Shown here: positions 1-7,834 of the stretch, piece by piece
Layout of the letters: the number at the start of each line of letters is the position of its first letter
How positions within the stretch are numbered: position 1 is the first letter of the stretch
Assembly: GCA_038895395.1 (NCBI GenBank)
Contig: JAWANJ010000008.1
Location: 1-29,092 of the forward strand
DNA: 29,092 bases
Direction: 5' to 3'
Source of the DNA: DTGL01 sp038895395
GTDB lineage: Archaea > Iainarchaeota > Iainarchaeia > Iainarchaeales > DTGL01
Made by a program: the position numbers and the translations under genes
The notes under the pieces: generated by a model
Seen by the model: only the letters and a program-made list of their open reading frames with translations
Databases searched by the model: none
Told to the model about the DNA's origin: nothing

Positions 1-82
1 TACTTCTTCTTAGTTAAAAAAGCTTATCCTGATGTTGTGGCCAAATCTTTTAAAATGCATTTAACAAACTTTGCACACAAAA

Positions 83-682
83 TCACATTACTTTTTGTCC
101 CCACAATTCTTGGAATAATCTGCTTGCAGCAAAAGTGCAATTGTCACACACAAGATCTATAGCAGTTCTTACTTTGTCTGTGTACCTTGTATTGTTCTCC
201 AAAACAGCATTCACAGTTAAATCTATCGAGTAAAGATAAAGGTGTGTTTTGTCCCCTGGCAGCGCCGAAAGTTTTTCAATTAGATTTGTATCATTTTCAG
301 TAAGGTAAGCACAAACTCTTTTTGTTTTTATGTTATCAAAATAATGGCTTAATGCACTGTCAAGGCAAAATATAGCCTTTGCCCTTAGAATCTCAAAAAC
401 AGCATCATTGTTGAGCGATAGACTGAACCTTGCTATTAGAAGGCTTTCCATGTTTCTATGAATGGCTATCTCACTGATAATTGCAAGAGGATCAACAAGA
501 TGATATGAATTTTTGCCCTTTTCAATGTAACCTTTTTGCTGAAAATATTTCACAATCTTGTTAACCTGTCCTAAGGAAACCTTTAAGTTTTGACTTAAGG
601 CAAGCTGAGTAAACTCCTTGCTTTCAAGCATCGCATTTACTATGCTAAAGCTAACTGGCTTGCTAAAATCAAGTACTGACAT
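83..682 (-). CDS. Winged-helix DNA-binding regulator with an unassigned C-terminal domain
   Basis: A 199-residue protein. Residues about 8-62 look like a winged helix-turn-helix: a helix pair (FTQLALSQNLKVSLGQVNKIV) followed by a wing (YIEKGKNSYHL). The rest is a mixed alpha/beta domain of about 130 residues with four Cys, including CDNC near the end. The layout, wHTH followed by a nucleotidyltransferase-like or sensor-like domain, recalls AbiEi-type and other archaeal wHTH regulators, but I cannot assign a family. The ATG at 680-682 lies about 27 bases after a TATA-like box, as in a leaderless transcript. It diverges from the thioredoxin-like gene at 761, so it might regulate itself or that neighbour; this is inference. 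The wHTH call is reasonably sure and the rest is open. Confidence 0.65.
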   Translation of the reverse strand: MSVLDFSKPVSFSIVNAMLESKEFTQLALSQNLKVSLGQVNKIVKYFQQKGYIEKGKNSYHLVDPLAIISEIAIHRNMESLLIARFSLSLNNDAVFEILRAKAIFCLDSALSHYFDNIKTKRVCAYLTENDTNLIEKLSALPGDKTHLYLYSIDLTVNAVLENNTRYTDKVRTAIDLVCDNCTFAASRLFQELWGQKVM

Positions 683-703
683 ACTTGGATTTTAGCGGAA
701 AAA

Positions 704-714
704 ATATTTAAAAT
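704..714 (-). promoter_or_regulatory. TATA-like box for the winged-helix gene
   Basis: The sequence read on the minus strand is ATTTTAAATAT, centred about 27 bases before the ATG at 682. This is the usual archaeal TATA distance for a leaderless transcript. The segment lies in the short divergent gap between the regulator and the gene at 761. Confidence 0.4.
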
Positions 715-760
715 GATGCAATAATTATTTTTTTGCAAAGGTTAATATCCGTGATTGGTG

Positions 761-1933
761 ATGAATTTTAAATTAAAATTTGAAAAAAAAGTACTTTTAC
801 TGCTTTCTTTTGTCATTTTTGCAGCACTTTTTTTGCTACTATGTACTGCTAACTTATTGGGGCTTATTTTATTGGAAAAGCCTTTAGAAAAAAAGGCCGC
901 TAGTACTGATATAACAACAACAGATACTCACGAAAAAGAAAGTCAAATTGAAATTATTGAAATAACATTGCACGATTGCAAAGGTTGTCTTAATTTTGAT
1001 TACTTTAAAATCCAGCTAAAGGATATGAATCTACTCATTGATGAAAAAACTATTTATTATCCAAGTGAGGAGGCAAAAAAAATAATTGAAAAATATTCAC
1101 TAAAAACACTCCCAACAATTGTAGTTAGAGGTAATTTCAAGGACATTGAGGTTTTTAGAAATTGGTCTTCTTTTGGAAGAATTTTAAATGATACCTTAGT
1201 TTTCGACAACAACATTCCTGTTTATTATGATTTAACTTCTGGGCGCTTTATTGGCGCAGTGAAGATAATTGAGCTTATAGATGGCTCATGCCAAGAATGT
1301 GTTGAGCCAATTGCGCTACTTTCTGCAATAACCGCTGGCTCTGGCATGAATGTTGTTGATTTTAGACGCGTAGATGTAAACACTGATGAAGGCAAAGAAT
1401 TAGCAAAAAAGCATTACATTGAATTTGTTCCTGCATTGGTATTTTCGAAGGAAATAAGCGACTATAACATTGGTGATTTCAGTGCATATGGCACCTTTAG
1501 CCATGATGGCTCTTTTGTTATTAGAGAGAAATTTCCGCCATATAAAGATCTTAAAAGTGGGGAGATAAAAGGGCTCTTAAATGTCACTATAATAGAGCAT
1601 AGCAGCTGTTGGGCTTGCCAAGGAGCAAAGGAAATGCTTGCCTTTCTTAGAGGAAACCTTGGGCTAAGCTTCAAGAACGTACTTGTGTATGATATTAATT
1701 CAAATGAAGCAAGAGCACTTATGAAAAACTACAGCATTGGATATCTTCCTGCAGCGCTTGTCTTTGGAGACACAGCAGAATATAAGCTTTTCTCTGAGCA
1801 TTGGCCTAAGCTTGGTGTTGTATTTAAAGATGGAATTTATATGCTTGATGACTACAGGCTTCTTGGACCTGGCTATTACTTTGATGTAAACAATGAGCAA
1901 ATCTTCTATTATGGTGCTGAAAGTAGCAGTTAG
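761..1933 (+). CDS. Membrane-anchored protein with three tandem thioredoxin-like CxxC modules
   Basis: Numbering is from the TTG at 755. Residues about 12-42 form one hydrophobic anchor, so the rest probably faces outside. Three modules of about 105 residues follow, each with a CxxC and, about 45 residues later, a Pro in the place of the thioredoxin cis-Pro: CKGC (75-78) with TLP (P120), CQEC (179-182) with FVP (P226), and CWAC (285-288) with YLP (P332). Each CxxC follows a beta strand, such as IEIIEI, VKIIELI or NVTIIEH. This suggests an extracytoplasmic thiol-disulfide oxidoreductase, or an electron relay or scaffold. TTG 755, GTG 758 and ATG 761 are consecutive in-frame starts; ATG 761 is chosen. 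The GGTGAT overlapping it is too close to serve it as a Shine-Dalgarno. The gene ends in TAG. The fold call is good and the substrate is unknown. Confidence 0.75.
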   Translation: MNFKLKFEKKVLLLLSFVIFAALFLLLCTANLLGLILLEKPLEKKAASTDITTTDTHEKESQIEIIEITLHDCKGCLNFDYFKIQLKDMNLLIDEKTIYYPSEEAKKIIEKYSLKTLPTIVVRGNFKDIEVFRNWSSFGRILNDTLVFDNNIPVYYDLTSGRFIGAVKIIELIDGSCQECVEPIALLSAITAGSGMNVVDFRRVDVNTDEGKELAKKHYIEFVPALVFSKEISDYNIGDFSAYGTFSHDGSFVIREKFPPYKDLKSGEIKGLLNVTIIEHSSCWACQGAKEMLAFLRGNLGLSFKNVLVYDINSNEARALMKNYSIGYLPAALVFGDTAEYKLFSEHWPKLGVVFKDGIYMLDDYRLLGPGYYFDVNNEQIFYYGAESSS

Positions 1934-1995
1934 CGAAAAAAATATTAATATAGAAGTATATTATAGAAATAAACAGTTTAATTGAGAGTGTCAGC

Positions 1996-4032
1996 ATGGT
2001 AAAAAAGTCAAATTCGTTTGGCAAAGCAATCTTTTTGTTCGTTCTTGTTCTCTTATGTGCCACTGCTTTTGGCACTGTGCCAAGATTGCTAACAGTGCAA
2101 GGGCGCCTTAAAGATGGCACTGTGCTTGCGCATGGCGACTATAACATGACTTTCTATATCTACAATGTTGCTTCCGGAGGCACCGCGCTTTGGAGCGAGC
2201 AGCATTATAACGTGCCAGTGGATAGGGGCTATTTTAGCGTGATCCTTGGCGAAAGCAACCCAATAACATTGCCTTTCAATACACAATATTGGCTTGCAAT
2301 AAGAGTCAACAATGAAGCAGAAATGACGCCACGCTTGAAGCTAACAAACTCAAGTTATGCTTTTTATGCAATAGATGCAAATGTAAGCCCTTCACAGTGG
2401 ATAACATCAGGCAACAACATTTATTACAACCAAGGTAATGTTGGCATTGGAACATCAACACCCGGGACAAAATTGCATATTCAGGCAGATGGAATTTGGC
2501 AGGATAGCAGTTCTGGGGTGTTTCGCATTAGTGGCAGCACAAATCCAAACTATAGGCTACACATGGGTTATGATACAACCAATAATTTTGGTTGGATTAA
2601 TGCAGTCGAAGCAGGGGTAGCCGGCAGAAATCTTATCTTAAATCCGAGTGGTGGAAATGTTGGCATAGGATTGATAACACCATCACAAAAACTAACAGTT
2701 GCGGGAAGTATTGGCATTCTGGCTGGTGCTAATGCGTTTATTGGAACCTTGGATAATTATGACTTAATTTTGAGAACTAACAATACAAACAGACTTTACA
2801 TCACAAATACAGGCAACATCGGCATTGGAACATCAACACCTTCTTATAAACTAGATGTAAATGGCCCCATGCGCCTCATGCCAAGCACTGCACCAACAGG
2901 TGCTAATGGAGTCATTTACTATGACTCAAGCACAAACAAATTCAGATGTTACGAAAATGGTGCTTGGGTTAATTGTATTAGTGCAGGCGGCGGCTCAGTA
3001 ATATCAGCAGGCGACTCTAAAGTTGAAGTTGTTGACTCTGGCGATGGTTATGTTGTCTTCATAGAAGATAACAATGAAGTAATGCGAATAACAGATGGCA
3101 GCGTCGTCGTGGGGTCGACTAATATGGGTACAACACTTAAAACAACTGGCGATATTATAATCGCCGGTGACACCCCATATTTTCAAACAGTAGAAACCGA
3201 TGCAAGTAATAAACAGTGGTATTTTGGAGGCTATGCCGGCGGTGCTTCTATTTATGAACCTTCCGCATCTCAACATAGATTTTATGTTGCTACTGGTGGC
3301 AACATCGGCATTGGAGTAACTAATCCAAAAGCAAAACTTCATGTTTATAATGACGTTGATACAAACCTTATTATAGAAGCCGGCAGTTATGACAATGTCC
3401 CCATGCTTATGTTTAGTCAATTAGGTACATACCCCCTAGAGGTTGGAGTGATTGGTGTTTCTGGTGGTGGTAGTAACAAGTACACAGGTGCTTTACCAAG
3501 CGCTGGTTATATTTTGAGCAACACTCTTTTCCAGCTTGCTGTCGGAGGAAAAGCCATAACCACAGTAGGCATGAGTGGCAAAATTGGAATAAACACTACA
3601 AACCCACAGGAACAGTTAGATATAAATGGGGACCTTCAAATAATAAATGGTGGCCTAAAGGGTGCAACACTTTATGCTTCGAGTGACAGCCAAAGCTCAA
3701 CGACTTCTACCACATACGCAACAAAGGTTTCTTTAGATCTGCCTACCGCAGGAACTTATATTGTAATAGCATCGTGTGAGGTTACTGGAAGTAGCACAAC
3801 AACAACCTACTTCCCATATGTTAGACTATATAACACAACAACTTCAACAACCTTGGGTGGTGAGCTGAGACCGACAGTAAGTATTGCAAGCACATACTCA
3901 AGTGCTCTATCTTGGGTTGTTCCAATTACTACGACAGGGGCTAATACCATAGCAATTCAGTATAGATCTTACAGTACCAGTTATACTGCTTACATAAGAA
4001 ATGCTAGAATTTTTGCTCTAAGGGTAGATTAA
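1996..4032 (+). CDS. Secreted trimeric-fibre-like surface protein with GxxGIGTxxPxxKL repeats
   Basis: A 678-residue protein with an N-terminal signal or anchor (residues about 9-27, ending ATAFG). Residues 30-128 match a domain common before such fibres, with sequences such as VQGRLKDG, GGTALWSEQ, YFSVILGESNPI and EMTPRLKLTNSSYAFYA. Then comes a recurring motif of the type G-N-x-G-I-G-x-x-x-P-x-x-K-L at about 147, 220, 273, 435 and 528. This motif is typical of intertwined beta fibres such as phage tail fibres and other trimeric adhesins. Between them is a VIYYDSSTNKFRCYENGAWVNC-type segment (307-328). The last 100 residues are Thr/Ser-rich beta strands, possibly a jelly-roll head. The likely role is an adhesin or surface appendage. 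No phage genes surround it. The ATG follows GAGAGTG by a few bases. Confidence 0.7.
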   Translation: MVKKSNSFGKAIFLFVLVLLCATAFGTVPRLLTVQGRLKDGTVLAHGDYNMTFYIYNVASGGTALWSEQHYNVPVDRGYFSVILGESNPITLPFNTQYWLAIRVNNEAEMTPRLKLTNSSYAFYAIDANVSPSQWITSGNNIYYNQGNVGIGTSTPGTKLHIQADGIWQDSSSGVFRISGSTNPNYRLHMGYDTTNNFGWINAVEAGVAGRNLILNPSGGNVGIGLITPSQKLTVAGSIGILAGANAFIGTLDNYDLILRTNNTNRLYITNTGNIGIGTSTPSYKLDVNGPMRLMPSTAPTGANGVIYYDSSTNKFRCYENGAWVNCISAGGGSVISAGDSKVEVVDSGDGYVVFIEDNNEVMRITDGSVVVGSTNMGTTLKTTGDIIIAGDTPYFQTVETDASNKQWYFGGYAGGASIYEPSASQHRFYVATGGNIGIGVTNPKAKLHVYNDVDTNLIIEAGSYDNVPMLMFSQLGTYPLEVGVIGVSGGGSNKYTGALPSAGYILSNTLFQLAVGGKAITTVGMSGKIGINTTNPQEQLDINGDLQIINGGLKGATLYASSDSQSSTTSTTYATKVSLDLPTAGTYIVIASCEVTGSSTTTTYFPYVRLYNTTTSTTLGGELRPTVSIASTYSSALSWVVPITTTGANTIAIQYRSYSTSYTAYIRNARIFALRVD

Positions 4033-4219
4033 AACAATTTGTATAGATAATCTTTCAAGTATAACAAGTTTACATTTAGTCGAACATTACAATTGTTTGT
4101 TAGTATAACTAAGGAAAACGGCTTATCAAGGAGTAAGATTGGAACCGGTTTACAGAAATGATGAAAATAAGTGAATGATCAATATTAGCAACATTTTAGC
4201 AAATATTACTTTTGTTACT

Positions 4220-4229
4220 TTTATTAAAA
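4220..4229 (+). promoter_or_regulatory. TATA-like box for the first HxsC-like radical SAM gene
   Basis: TTTATTAAAA is centred about 26 bases before the ATG at 4251, with no Shine-Dalgarno between. This supports a leaderless transcript and the ATG at 4251 over the in-frame TTG at 4212. The preceding 4033-4219 is non-coding and I see no RNA gene in it. Confidence 0.45.
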
Positions 4230-4250
4230 CTTTCCAAGCGCATTTCTTAT

Positions 4251-5198
4251 ATGCTCATAAAGCGCCTTGACTTAAAGTTAGGGTTTAAATGTAACAATAA
4301 TTGCCTCAGTTGCCCACAAGCACATCGCAGAGGTCTTGGCGACTTAAGCACCGCTGAGGTAAAAAAACTTCTTGAAAAAGGCCGTGAGCATGGTGCTAAT
4401 GAAGTTGTGCTCACAGGCGGAGAGCCAACTGTAAGGCCCGACATCCTTGAAATAATCTCATATGCAAAAGACCTTGGTTATGAATTCATACAGCTCCAGA
4501 CAAACGCAAGGATGCTTTACTACAAAGAATTCTGCAAGAAGCTTATTAAAGCAGGCATAACGGATTTTGCGCCAGCTGTCCATGGGCCTAATGCAGAGGT
4601 TCATGATTATTTGGTGCAGTCACCTGGCGCTTTTGGCCAAGCAATTAAAGGCATAAAAAATCTAAAAGAACTTGGCCAATATGTTATAATGAACTCGGTA
4701 ATAAATAAAATAAACTATAAGCTTCTTCCTGAAACAGCAAAGCTTTTTGTTGACCTCAACGTAGATCAATATCAGTTTGCTTTTATCCACTGTGTTGGCA
4801 ATGCAAAAAAGAACATTGATACGCTATTGCCGAAGAAAAGCGAAGTTATGCCTTACTTGCATAAAGCTTTGGACATCGGCATAAATGCAGGCATAAAAGT
4901 TATGGTTGAAGCATATCCCTACTGTTTCATGCGTGGCTATGAAAAGTATTGCTCTGAGCTATATATGCCACCAGCAGAGATAATGGATGCTGAAGGCATA
5001 GTGGAAGATTTTGATAAGCTTAGGAGAGAAACTGGCAAACTTAAAGGGCCAAGATGCAAAGAATGCCGCTATGACCTTATCTGTGAAGGGCCTTGGAAAG
5101 AATATCCTGAAAAGTTTGGCTGGGATGAGTTTGTGCCTGTTGATGGGCCAAAAATTAAAAACCCGGGGGAAATACTTGGACAAAAATTAGTAAAGTAA
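4251..5198 (+). CDS. Short radical SAM enzyme with Twitch-like Cys tail, HxsC-like family
   Basis: A 315-residue protein. The [4Fe-4S]/SAM motif is CxxxCxxC at C14, C18 and C21 (FKCNNNC), followed by GGEPT at 56-60 and the HGPNAEVHD segment. The tail has four further Cys that could bind one auxiliary cluster: C225 (YPYC) and C269-x2-C272-x5-C278, then EGPWKEYPEKFGWDEFVPV. The same spacing recurs in the proteins at 7835, 17813, 18640 and 20447. The TATA box and the family N-terminus support the ATG at 4251; the reading frame could begin at TTG 4212. The gene lies 41 bases upstream of hxsB and probably acts with it. Enzyme class is sure. The HxsC relation is by motif layout, and the reaction (peptide modification) is inferred from context. 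Confidence 0.82.
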   Translation: MLIKRLDLKLGFKCNNNCLSCPQAHRRGLGDLSTAEVKKLLEKGREHGANEVVLTGGEPTVRPDILEIISYAKDLGYEFIQLQTNARMLYYKEFCKKLIKAGITDFAPAVHGPNAEVHDYLVQSPGAFGQAIKGIKNLKELGQYVIMNSVINKINYKLLPETAKLFVDLNVDQYQFAFIHCVGNAKKNIDTLLPKKSEVMPYLHKALDIGINAGIKVMVEAYPYCFMRGYEKYCSELYMPPAEIMDAEGIVEDFDKLRRETGKLKGPRCKECRYDLICEGPWKEYPEKFGWDEFVPVDGPKIKNPGEILGQKLVK

Positions 5199-5207
5199 GA
5201 GTTAATT

Positions 5208-5217
5208 GTTTTAAAAG
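5208..5217 (+). promoter_or_regulatory. TATA-like box for hxsB
   Basis: TGTTTTAAAA is centred about 28 bases before the ATG at 5240, in the 41-base gap after the upstream radical SAM gene. No Shine-Dalgarno is seen, so hxsB may have its own leaderless transcript. Confidence 0.4.
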
Positions 5218-5239
5218 AGATTGTCTACAATTCTCTAAT

Positions 5240-6691
5240 ATGACCAAGCCTATGATAAATAGTGAAGTAGATTTTGACTCTAGTTACGTGCTTAATTTTT
5301 ACAATGTGAAAAGGCTCAAAGAAGATGCCTACTTAATAACCACGGAGCATGGTGCATGGACACTGTTAAATAAAAAGCAGTATGATCTGTTAAGATTACA
5401 GCAATTAAGCAAAGATAAAAAGCTCTTTAATGAACTTGAAAAAAAAGGCGTGGTGCTAACCGAAAAAAACGTCCAAGACGTAGTAAGGGCTTATGCTATA
5501 AGAAACTCTTTTCTTTTTCAAGGACCTTCGCTTCACATAATTGTGCCTACGCTTCGGTGCAATCAACGTTGCATATACTGCCATTCAAGAGCAGAGCCTG
5601 AAAGTGGCAAAGGCTTTGATATGGATAGAGACACAGCAAAGGCAGTAGTTGATTTCATATTTAAGAGTCCTTCAAAAATATTGATAATAGAATTTCAGGG
5701 AGGCGACTGCCTTCTAAACTTTGAAATAACTGAATTTATAATGGATTATGCAAAAGAACTTGCAAAGAAAAAGAAAAAGAAGATCGGCTTTTCAATTGTA
5801 ACAAATCTAACAAAGATGGATGAAGATATTATAAGAAGCCTTAAAGAAAGACATGTAATGGGCCTCGCAACGTCTCTTGATGGCCCTAAGCACGTTCATG
5901 ATAAACACAGGCGCTATTTTGGCGGTAAAGGAACTTATGAAGACGTTGTATATTGGATAAAAAGGATTAAAGAAGAGTGGAAGTATAACTTCAACCTAAA
6001 TGCGCTTTGTACAATAACAAGATATTCTTTACCTTATGGAAAAGAAATCGTTGATGAGTACTTGCGTCTTGGCTTTGATGGTGTGTGGCTTAGGTTTATG
6101 AACAACATAGGTTTTGCTGCTGATTCTTGGGCAAAGATAGGCTACACACCAGAAGAGTACCTGGCATTTTATGAGAAAACACTCGACTACATTGTGAGCA
6201 AAAACACAAGAAAGCAGCATTTTACAGAGTTAATGGCTTTGATATTCCTCAAAAAAATACTTACTGAAAGAGATCCTTACTTTACTGACATTCAGAGCCC
6301 TTGTGGTGCTGGAATAGGACAACTTCTTTACAAATACAATGGCGACATACATACTTGCGATGAAGGAAAGCTATTTGAAGAGTTTAAGCTTGGCAATGTT
6401 TTTACTTCAAAGTATGAGGATATATTCAACAACGACACACTAACAACAATGATTGATATTTCCTCAAAAAAGAACTATCTTTGTGACGCTTGCGTTTGGA
6501 GTCCATACTGCGGAATATGTCCATTGCATACTTACGCAACTCAAGGCACGATTGTTTCAAAGCTTGCTCTTGATGAAAGATGCAAAATAATGCAAGGCCT
6601 TATAAGCAGAATTTTTGAAAGGTACTTGTTCTCAAGGAAACATAGCTTTGTTTTCAAAAAGTGGGTTGAAAAAGATGTTGTTTTCAAGTAG
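5240..6691 (+). CDS. hxsB: HxsB-type radical SAM/SPASM maturase
   Basis: A 483-residue protein. The order fits the HxsB family: an N-terminal substrate-side domain (about 1-95) ending FLFQGPSLHI, then LRCNQRCIYC with C107, C111 and C114, then EFQGGDCLLNFE (150-162), TNLTKMD, TSLDGPKHVHDKHR and EIVDEYLRLGFDGVWLR. A SPASM-type set follows: C355 and C373, C415-x2-C418-x5-C424-x2-C427, and C448, with IQSPCGAGIG, YNGDIHTCDEG and PYCGICPLHTYATQG. In HXS systems this enzyme is predicted to modify the His-Xaa-Ser peptide. The usual GGE is GGD here, a conservative change in the SAM-contacting motif. The peptide and hxsC lie about 11 kb away on the other strand. The stop is TAG. Family assignment rests on many matching segments recalled from bacterial HxsB proteins. 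Confidence 0.85.
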   Translation: MTKPMINSEVDFDSSYVLNFYNVKRLKEDAYLITTEHGAWTLLNKKQYDLLRLQQLSKDKKLFNELEKKGVVLTEKNVQDVVRAYAIRNSFLFQGPSLHIIVPTLRCNQRCIYCHSRAEPESGKGFDMDRDTAKAVVDFIFKSPSKILIIEFQGGDCLLNFEITEFIMDYAKELAKKKKKKIGFSIVTNLTKMDEDIIRSLKERHVMGLATSLDGPKHVHDKHRRYFGGKGTYEDVVYWIKRIKEEWKYNFNLNALCTITRYSLPYGKEIVDEYLRLGFDGVWLRFMNNIGFAADSWAKIGYTPEEYLAFYEKTLDYIVSKNTRKQHFTELMALIFLKKILTERDPYFTDIQSPCGAGIGQLLYKYNGDIHTCDEGKLFEEFKLGNVFTSKYEDIFNNDTLTTMIDISSKKNYLCDACVWSPYCGICPLHTYATQGTIVSKLALDERCKIMQGLISRIFERYLFSRKHSFVFKKWVEKDVVFK

Positions 6692-6699
6692 GGGTTTGC

Positions 6700-7770
6700 T
6701 TGTTTGAATTTATATTTGCTTTTGCAATTATCATTTCCCTAGTAATATCATTTGAAGATGCTAAGCATGGAAAGATACCAAACAAGTATATAGTTCTGCT
6801 TTTCTTTTCCGGTATTTTTTATCAAGCTCTTAGCGCGGTAGATTATTTGAAAGTTGTTTTCACATTTTTCTACGCTCTTGCAATTGCTTTTTCACTCTGG
6901 CTTTTTGGCATATGGCCTGCTGGCGATGCGAAGCTTTTTTCTGTACTTTTCCTGCTTTTGCCTCAAAGGCTTTATGAATCACCAAACATTACATTTGACT
7001 TTATGGTTAATTGCTTTGTGCCAATATTCTTCTTTATGTTTTTTATCATAATAGCTAAAAGCCGTTTTTCGATAATAAAAGATGCGTTGAAGTTCACATT
7101 CCAGCCATATAGAATAACAATCCTTGCTCTGGCTTTGCTTGGATTTGTTTGGTTTCTCTCTAAGCTATTAAGCTTGATCACTTTTGGGCTAACAATTTTT
7201 AGCGACTACTTTGTGATGTTAATCTTGCTTTTTTTAACCTATGAAATTTTTAGGCGAATTCTTAGTGCAAAGTTGGAACTTCTTTTTTTTGCGCTTGCTG
7301 TGCTTAGGGTTGTGCTTGACTACAAGAATGTTTACACAATTGCTTTTATGATTAATTTCACAAAATTGATCTTGGTTTTTCTTTTCTTCCGCTTTTTTAT
7401 AATCTACCTGGCATTTAAGCTTTACACAAAGAGCGTTCCTATAAAGAAACTTAAGCCTGGGATGTGTCCAGCGGAGATGATTTTACAAAAAAGAGATGGT
7501 TTCGAGAGAGTAAGCTTCCTTAACTCAGGAATTTTTACCTTTGGCAATGAAGATAGGGGAAAAATAATACATAGTATTGATTGCCTTTCTGAAGATGATG
7601 TGAAAAAAATAAAAAAGCTTCGCAGAGAAAAGAAGATTCCTTTTGATGACATGTTGATAAATTTCACCCAGCCATTTGCAATATTCATTGTTTTGGGATA
7701 TGCTCTTACAGTGCTTTTAGGGACAAACTTTGTGATATTTATACCTAATATATTGACACGTCATGGGTAA
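6700..7770 (+). CDS. A24-type prepilin-peptidase-like membrane aspartyl protease (archaeal type)
   Basis: A 356-residue polytopic membrane protein. Two Asp sit where A24 peptidases have their catalytic pair: D20 in SFEDAKHGKIPN after the first membrane segment, and D76 in WPAGDAKLF after the second. The canonical GxGD reads PAGD, so its first Gly is Pro. Several more membrane segments run to about residue 245. A soluble stretch follows (KKLKPGMCPAEMIL, about 248-320), then a final pair of membrane segments around FDDMLINFTQPFAIFIVLGYALTVLLG. Family members cut leader peptides of pilins at the membrane. The start is TTG at 6700, 8 bases after the hxsB stop, with AGGGGT just upstream. The substrate could be pilins for the motor at 26-29 kb, or an HXS product; the sequence does not decide. 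Confidence 0.75.
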   Translation: MFEFIFAFAIIISLVISFEDAKHGKIPNKYIVLLFFSGIFYQALSAVDYLKVVFTFFYALAIAFSLWLFGIWPAGDAKLFSVLFLLLPQRLYESPNITFDFMVNCFVPIFFFMFFIIIAKSRFSIIKDALKFTFQPYRITILALALLGFVWFLSKLLSLITFGLTIFSDYFVMLILLFLTYEIFRRILSAKLELLFFALAVLRVVLDYKNVYTIAFMINFTKLILVFLFFRFFIIYLAFKLYTKSVPIKKLKPGMCPAEMILQKRDGFERVSFLNSGIFTFGNEDRGKIIHSIDCLSEDDVKKIKKLRREKKIPFDDMLINFTQPFAIFIVLGYALTVLLGTNFVIFIPNILTRHG

Positions 7771-7803
7771 AAAATTAAATTCAGTATGGTAGAGGCATAA
7801 TAC

Positions 7804-7812
7804 ATTAAAAAC
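7804..7812 (+). promoter_or_regulatory. TATA-like box for the radical SAM gene at 7835
   Basis: ATTAAAAAC is centred about 27 bases before the ATG at 7835, with no Shine-Dalgarno between. This fits a leaderless transcript that would start the three-gene run 7835-10136. Confidence 0.4.
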
Positions 7813-7834
7813 AATTATTTGAGTTAATGTAAAT

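Noticed and set aside
1..162. Open plus-strand frame from the window edge (53 codons, beginning YFFLVKKAYPDVV), possible 3' end of a gene
   Set aside because: Half of it overlaps the end of the well-supported winged-helix gene on the other strand, and nothing in it is recognisable. The stretch 1-82 otherwise holds no feature I can support.
1996..4032. Prophage tail region
   Set aside because: Only one fibre-like gene with its own signal peptide; no capsid, terminase, baseplate or integrase gene nearby.
4033..4219. Possible C/D box small RNA around ATGATGA near 4157
   Set aside because: A C-like box is present but I see no D box (CTGA) at a proper distance and no paired terminal stem.
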